A stretch of DNA of 33,591 nt from Actinomadura roseirufa (GTDB lineage: Bacteria > Actinomycetota > Actinomycetes > Streptosporangiales > Streptosporangiaceae). Both the position numbers and the translations under genes were made by a program. How positions within the stretch are numbered: position 1 is the stretch's first letter; every line of letters starts with the position of its first letter. Below, in pieces: positions 31,125 through 33,591 of the stretch. The stretch is taken from NCBI RefSeq assembly GCF_900659635.1, contig NZ_CAACVB010000068.1, forward strand, positions 1 to 33,591, read 5' to 3'. The notes beneath the pieces were generated by a model. It saw nothing but the letters and a program-made list of their open reading frames with translations, was not told where the DNA came from and did not search any database.

Positions 31125-31825
31125 CCGTCGCGACGGCCGCCGGGCACGACTCCCCATGGACGGACGGACGCATGTTCCTTCGAGGTTTCCGGCGCCGCAC
31201 GGGACGGCCCGTCCCGGAGCTGGCGGCGCTGTTCCGCTCGATCGTCGACGAGAGCCGGGAGATCCATCCGATCGCCGCCGACTTCCTGAACCACTTCATG
31301 GACGGCGCCGGCGCCTCCCGGACGCTGTCGGTGCGCTGGCTGCGCTCCTTCAAGGTGATCCGGAAGGCCGAGAACAGGAACCGGCGCCGCTTCGAGCGGC
31401 AGCTCGCGCGCGCGGCGCGGGCGCTGGAGGACGGCGCCTCGACCTGGGTCAACGACCACTGGGACGCGCGGATCAACGCGTTCATCGGCACGGAGCTGTT
31501 CTACGTCAGCCGGATGAGCCTGCTGCGCTCGCAGGGCTCCTTCGTCCTGACGCGCTCCGGGCCGGAGGTGCGGGTGTCCGGCACCGTCCGCCACCACTGG
31601 TTCGATCCGTATGATTGGGACCGCGGCCGCTGGGTCTACATCCCCCGGCACGGGTTCGTCCCCATCGCGGTCGGCCGGGAGCTGGTCGAGTCCGACGAGG
31701 CGCGCAACTTCCTGATGGAGTCCCGTCATGTCCAGACGCTGGAGGGGAACTGGCGGGACGGCCGCGGCCTCCGGCGCGGGGCGTCCACGTTCACGTGGGC
31801 GCTGGTGAGGGCCGGGCGACCATGA
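31121..31825 (+). CDS. Unrecognised 234-aa protein between STAND and NACHT genes
   Basis: The product starts at GTG 31121 (overlapping the previous stop) or ATG 31172. No family is recognised. The N-terminal half is basic and helical, with RWLRSFKVIRKAENRNRRRFERQL. The C-terminal half seems beta-rich and carries aromatic clusters: HHWFDPYDWDRGRWVY, followed by RHGFVPIAVGRELVESDEARNF. No signal peptide or membrane segment is clear. Its stop overlaps the NACHT start (ATGA), so all three genes are coupled, and it may be an effector or adaptor of the two NTPases. That role is inference from context only. Confidence 0.75.
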   Translation: MTVATAAGHDSPWTDGRMFLRGFRRRTGRPVPELAALFRSIVDESREIHPIAADFLNHFMDGAGASRTLSVRWLRSFKVIRKAENRNRRRFERQLARAARALEDGASTWVNDHWDARINAFIGTELFYVSRMSLLRSQGSFVLTRSGPEVRVSGTVRHHWFDPYDWDRGRWVYIPRHGFVPIAVGRELVESDEARNFLMESRHVQTLEGNWRDGRGLRRGASTFTWALVRAGRP

Positions 31826-33591
31826 CCACGGGCCGCTCCCGCCCGCCCGACCCGTCCGAGGCCGGCTCCGTCGAGGAGTTCGTGCGGACGCTGGTCCGGC
31901 TCAAGCAGTGGGCGGGCGAGCCGCCGCTGAGCCGGCTCCGCTCGCTCGGCGGCCAGACGGTCACCCCCGACGGCGCCACCATCGACCGGCTGCCCAAGAG
32001 CACGATCTCGCACGTCCTGCGGCAGACGGGGAAGCTGCCGCGGTGGGACTTCGTGCGGGCCTTCGTCGCCGCGTGCCTGCGCTACTGCGACCATCCGGCC
32101 GAGGAGATCCCCCGCGAGCTCGAACGCTGGCGGGCGGCGCGGACCACGCTGGCCGAGCTCACGGCCCCGGCCCCGGACACCACCGAGCCGCCCGCCCCGC
32201 AGGACGGGGAGGATGCCGCCGGCGAGGCCGTCCCCGGTCCCGCCGGTCCCGCCGCCGACCCGGCGGCCGGGCTGCTGGCGCGGCGGGTGGCCCGCGAGGA
32301 GGACCGGGCCCGCAAGGGGCTGCTCGGCGGCTACAGCATCGCGCCGGTCTCCTTCGGCCACGACGGCGCCGCCGGCGAGGCGACCGACGACCTGCACTCG
32401 ATCGGCCGGTACTTCGCCCGCCTGCGCCCGCAGCGCCTGATGGTCGTGGGCGAGTCGGGGGCGGGCAAGACCGTCCTGGCCATCGAGCTCGTCCTCCAGC
32501 TGGTGGAGCGGTTCATGACCGGCGGCGGTCCCCTGGTGCCGGTGCGCCTCAACGCGGCGCGGTGGACCCTCGGGCGCCGCTTCGAGCCGTGGCTCGCCGA
32601 ACAGCTCGCGCAGGACTTCGGGCTCGCCGACCGGGACGCGGCCCGCCTCGTCCGCGACCGCCGGGTGCTGCCCGTCGTGGACGGGCTGGACGAGCTGGAC
32701 CCCGAGCCGTCCACCGGCCCGCCGCGCCGGGCGATCGGGCTGCTGGCCGAGCTCAACCGCTACAGCGACCTGTCCGGGCGGCGGCCGGGAGCGGTCGTCG
32801 TGACCTGCCGTGCGGACCGCCACGCCCAGCTGGCGCGGGCCCGGACCGGTCTCGGCGACGCCGCGAGGATCCACCTCCACGACCTGACCGCCGAGCAGAT
32901 CGGCGCCTACCTGCACGCCCGCTGGCCCGGCGGGCACCCCTGCGCCGAACATCGCGACGGCATCCTCGCTGCGCTGCCGGACGCGGCCGTCCACGCCGCG
33001 CTCGCCACCCCGTGGCGGCTGCTGCTGACCGTCACCGCCGTGGAGTCCGGCGCCGACCCGTCCGCGCTGCTCGCCGCCGACCCCGGCGCCGATCCCCGCG
33101 AGGAGGCGGCGCGGATCGCCGGCAGGCTGCTCGGCAGCTACGTCCCGGCGGCGACCGAGCTCACCCCGCGCGGCGACCACGGCACCCCGTACCGCCCCGA
33201 CCAGGTGCGGGCCTGGCTCGAGCGGCTGGCCGCCCACCTGCGGCTGCAGGCCGCCCGCGCGGCCGCGGCGGACCGGCCGCCGCCCGGCCTGACGGCGATC
33301 GACCTCGTCCCGCACCTGCTGTGGCCGATCGGCGGCCGGCGCCTGGTCCTGGCGCTGCACGCCGTGTGCTGCGCGCTGCTCGCCGTCGTCGCCATGCTGG
33401 CGTTCTGGCTGGGGTCGGCGGTCGACGACCCGGGCGGCCTGAGCGACGGGCTCTCCGGGGAGGAGGGGCTGACCGTGGCGCTGATGGCGGGCTGGGTGGG
33501 CATCGCCACCGGCCTGTCGCTGTCGCCCTGGCCCGCCGCCGCGGGCGGCCGGGCCGACGTCCCGCGCCGGCAGCGGCTGGCCGGCGGGCTG
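31822..33591 (+). CDS. Partial HTH-NACHT NTPase with membrane segments
   Basis: From ATG 31822 the frame is open for 590 codons to the window edge, so the gene is cut. Residues about 15-95 form an HTH-like region (LPKSTISHVLRQTGKLPRWDF), similar in pattern to the regulator at 1476. A Pro/Ala-rich linker follows. The NACHT-type NTPase begins near 200 with Walker A GESGAGKT (210-217) and Walker B VVDGLDEL (285-292). Two hydrophobic stretches (about 508-530 and 550-568) suggest membrane anchoring after the NTPase. Known relatives in actinomycetes act in signalling or defence. Overlap with the preceding gene (ATGA) suggests the three proteins work together. The C-terminal sensor is not visible. 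Confidence 0.86.
   Translation, partial: MTTGRSRPPDPSEAGSVEEFVRTLVRLKQWAGEPPLSRLRSLGGQTVTPDGATIDRLPKSTISHVLRQTGKLPRWDFVRAFVAACLRYCDHPAEEIPRELERWRAARTTLAELTAPAPDTTEPPAPQDGEDAAGEAVPGPAGPAADPAAGLLARRVAREEDRARKGLLGGYSIAPVSFGHDGAAGEATDDLHSIGRYFARLRPQRLMVVGESGAGKTVLAIELVLQLVERFMTGGGPLVPVRLNAARWTLGRRFEPWLAEQLAQDFGLADRDAARLVRDRRVLPVVDGLDELDPEPSTGPPRRAIGLLAELNRYSDLSGRRPGAVVVTCRADRHAQLARARTGLGDAARIHLHDLTAEQIGAYLHARWPGGHPCAEHRDGILAALPDAAVHAALATPWRLLLTVTAVESGADPSALLAADPGADPREEAARIAGRLLGSYVPAATELTPRGDHGTPYRPDQVRAWLERLAAHLRLQAARAAAADRPPPGLTAIDLVPHLLWPIGGRRLVLALHAVCCALLAVVAMLAFWLGSAVDDPGGLSDGLSGEEGLTVALMAGWVGIATGLSLSPWPAAAGGRADVPRRQRLAGGL

Noticed and set aside
31726..33360. Minus-strand open frame (544 codons) opposite the NACHT gene
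   Set aside because: The plus strand carries a clear HTH-NACHT protein with Walker motifs in a frame that runs off the edge; the minus frame is its shadow.
1..33591. CRISPR arrays, tRNA or rRNA genes, transposases and attachment sites
   Set aside because: No regularly spaced repeats, tRNA-like cloverleaf, rRNA segments, transposase-like products or terminal inverted repeats were recognised by reading; a dedicated search could still find short ones.

Overview
The window is very GC-rich DNA from a filamentous actinomycete. The evidence is strong third-position GC, GTG/TTG starts, ATGA/GTGA overlaps, an XRE-DUF5753 regulator beside a DUF574-type methyltransferase, a SARP regulator and an STAND/WD40 protein. 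The genus cannot be fixed from sequence alone. No tRNA, rRNA, CRISPR array or insertion sequence was recognised.

Left flank (1-5804): a partial AraC-type regulator, a SAM methyltransferase and an XRE-DUF5753 regulator lie on the minus strand. Divergent to them are a small protein and a degenerate nucleotidyl-cyclase-like protein that overlap by four bases, then a luciferase-like (probably F420-dependent) oxidoreductase. A convergent PRC-barrel gene follows, with an 11-bp-arm hairpin at the junction, and then a STAS protein whose usual phospho-serine is alanine.

Core (6142-25613): nineteen plus-strand genes run almost without gaps and look like one operon. They encode a complete aromatic type II polyketide system: KS-alpha, chain-length factor, ACP, C9-type ketoreductase, didomain aromatase/cyclase and TcmI-type cyclase. 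Tailoring enzymes include two FAD monooxygenases (one fused to a SnoaL-like domain), a P450, an ABM-type monooxygenase, two further SDRs, an NmrA-like reductase and an FMN reductase, plus an MFS exporter. Interleaved with them is a terpenoid set: a polyprenyl diphosphate synthase, a squalene/phytoene-synthase-fold protein, a short class II terpene-cyclase-like protein with a DVDCTA motif, and an ABC1/UbiB kinase. No UbiA-type or ABBA-type aromatic prenyltransferase is visible. The simplest reading is a polyketide-terpenoid hybrid pathway with a membrane-associated lipophilic product. Several enzymes carry unusual active-site residues (chain-length factor, P450, first SDR).

Control: a SARP with a P-loop ATPase domain (25610-27301, minus) converges on the operon end. 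Direct repeats with an 11-bp period, followed by a -10-like hexamer, lie at 5953-6008 upstream of the operon and match the layout of SARP operators. This would make the cluster a single SARP-driven unit.

Right flank (27537-33591): three overlapping genes encode an STAND NTPase with a transmembrane segment and about 14 WD40 repeats, an unrecognised 234-aa protein, and an HTH-NACHT-membrane protein cut by the window edge. The set resembles actinobacterial NTP-dependent signalling or conflict modules. Its first gene carries the only TTA codon I found in a gene here.
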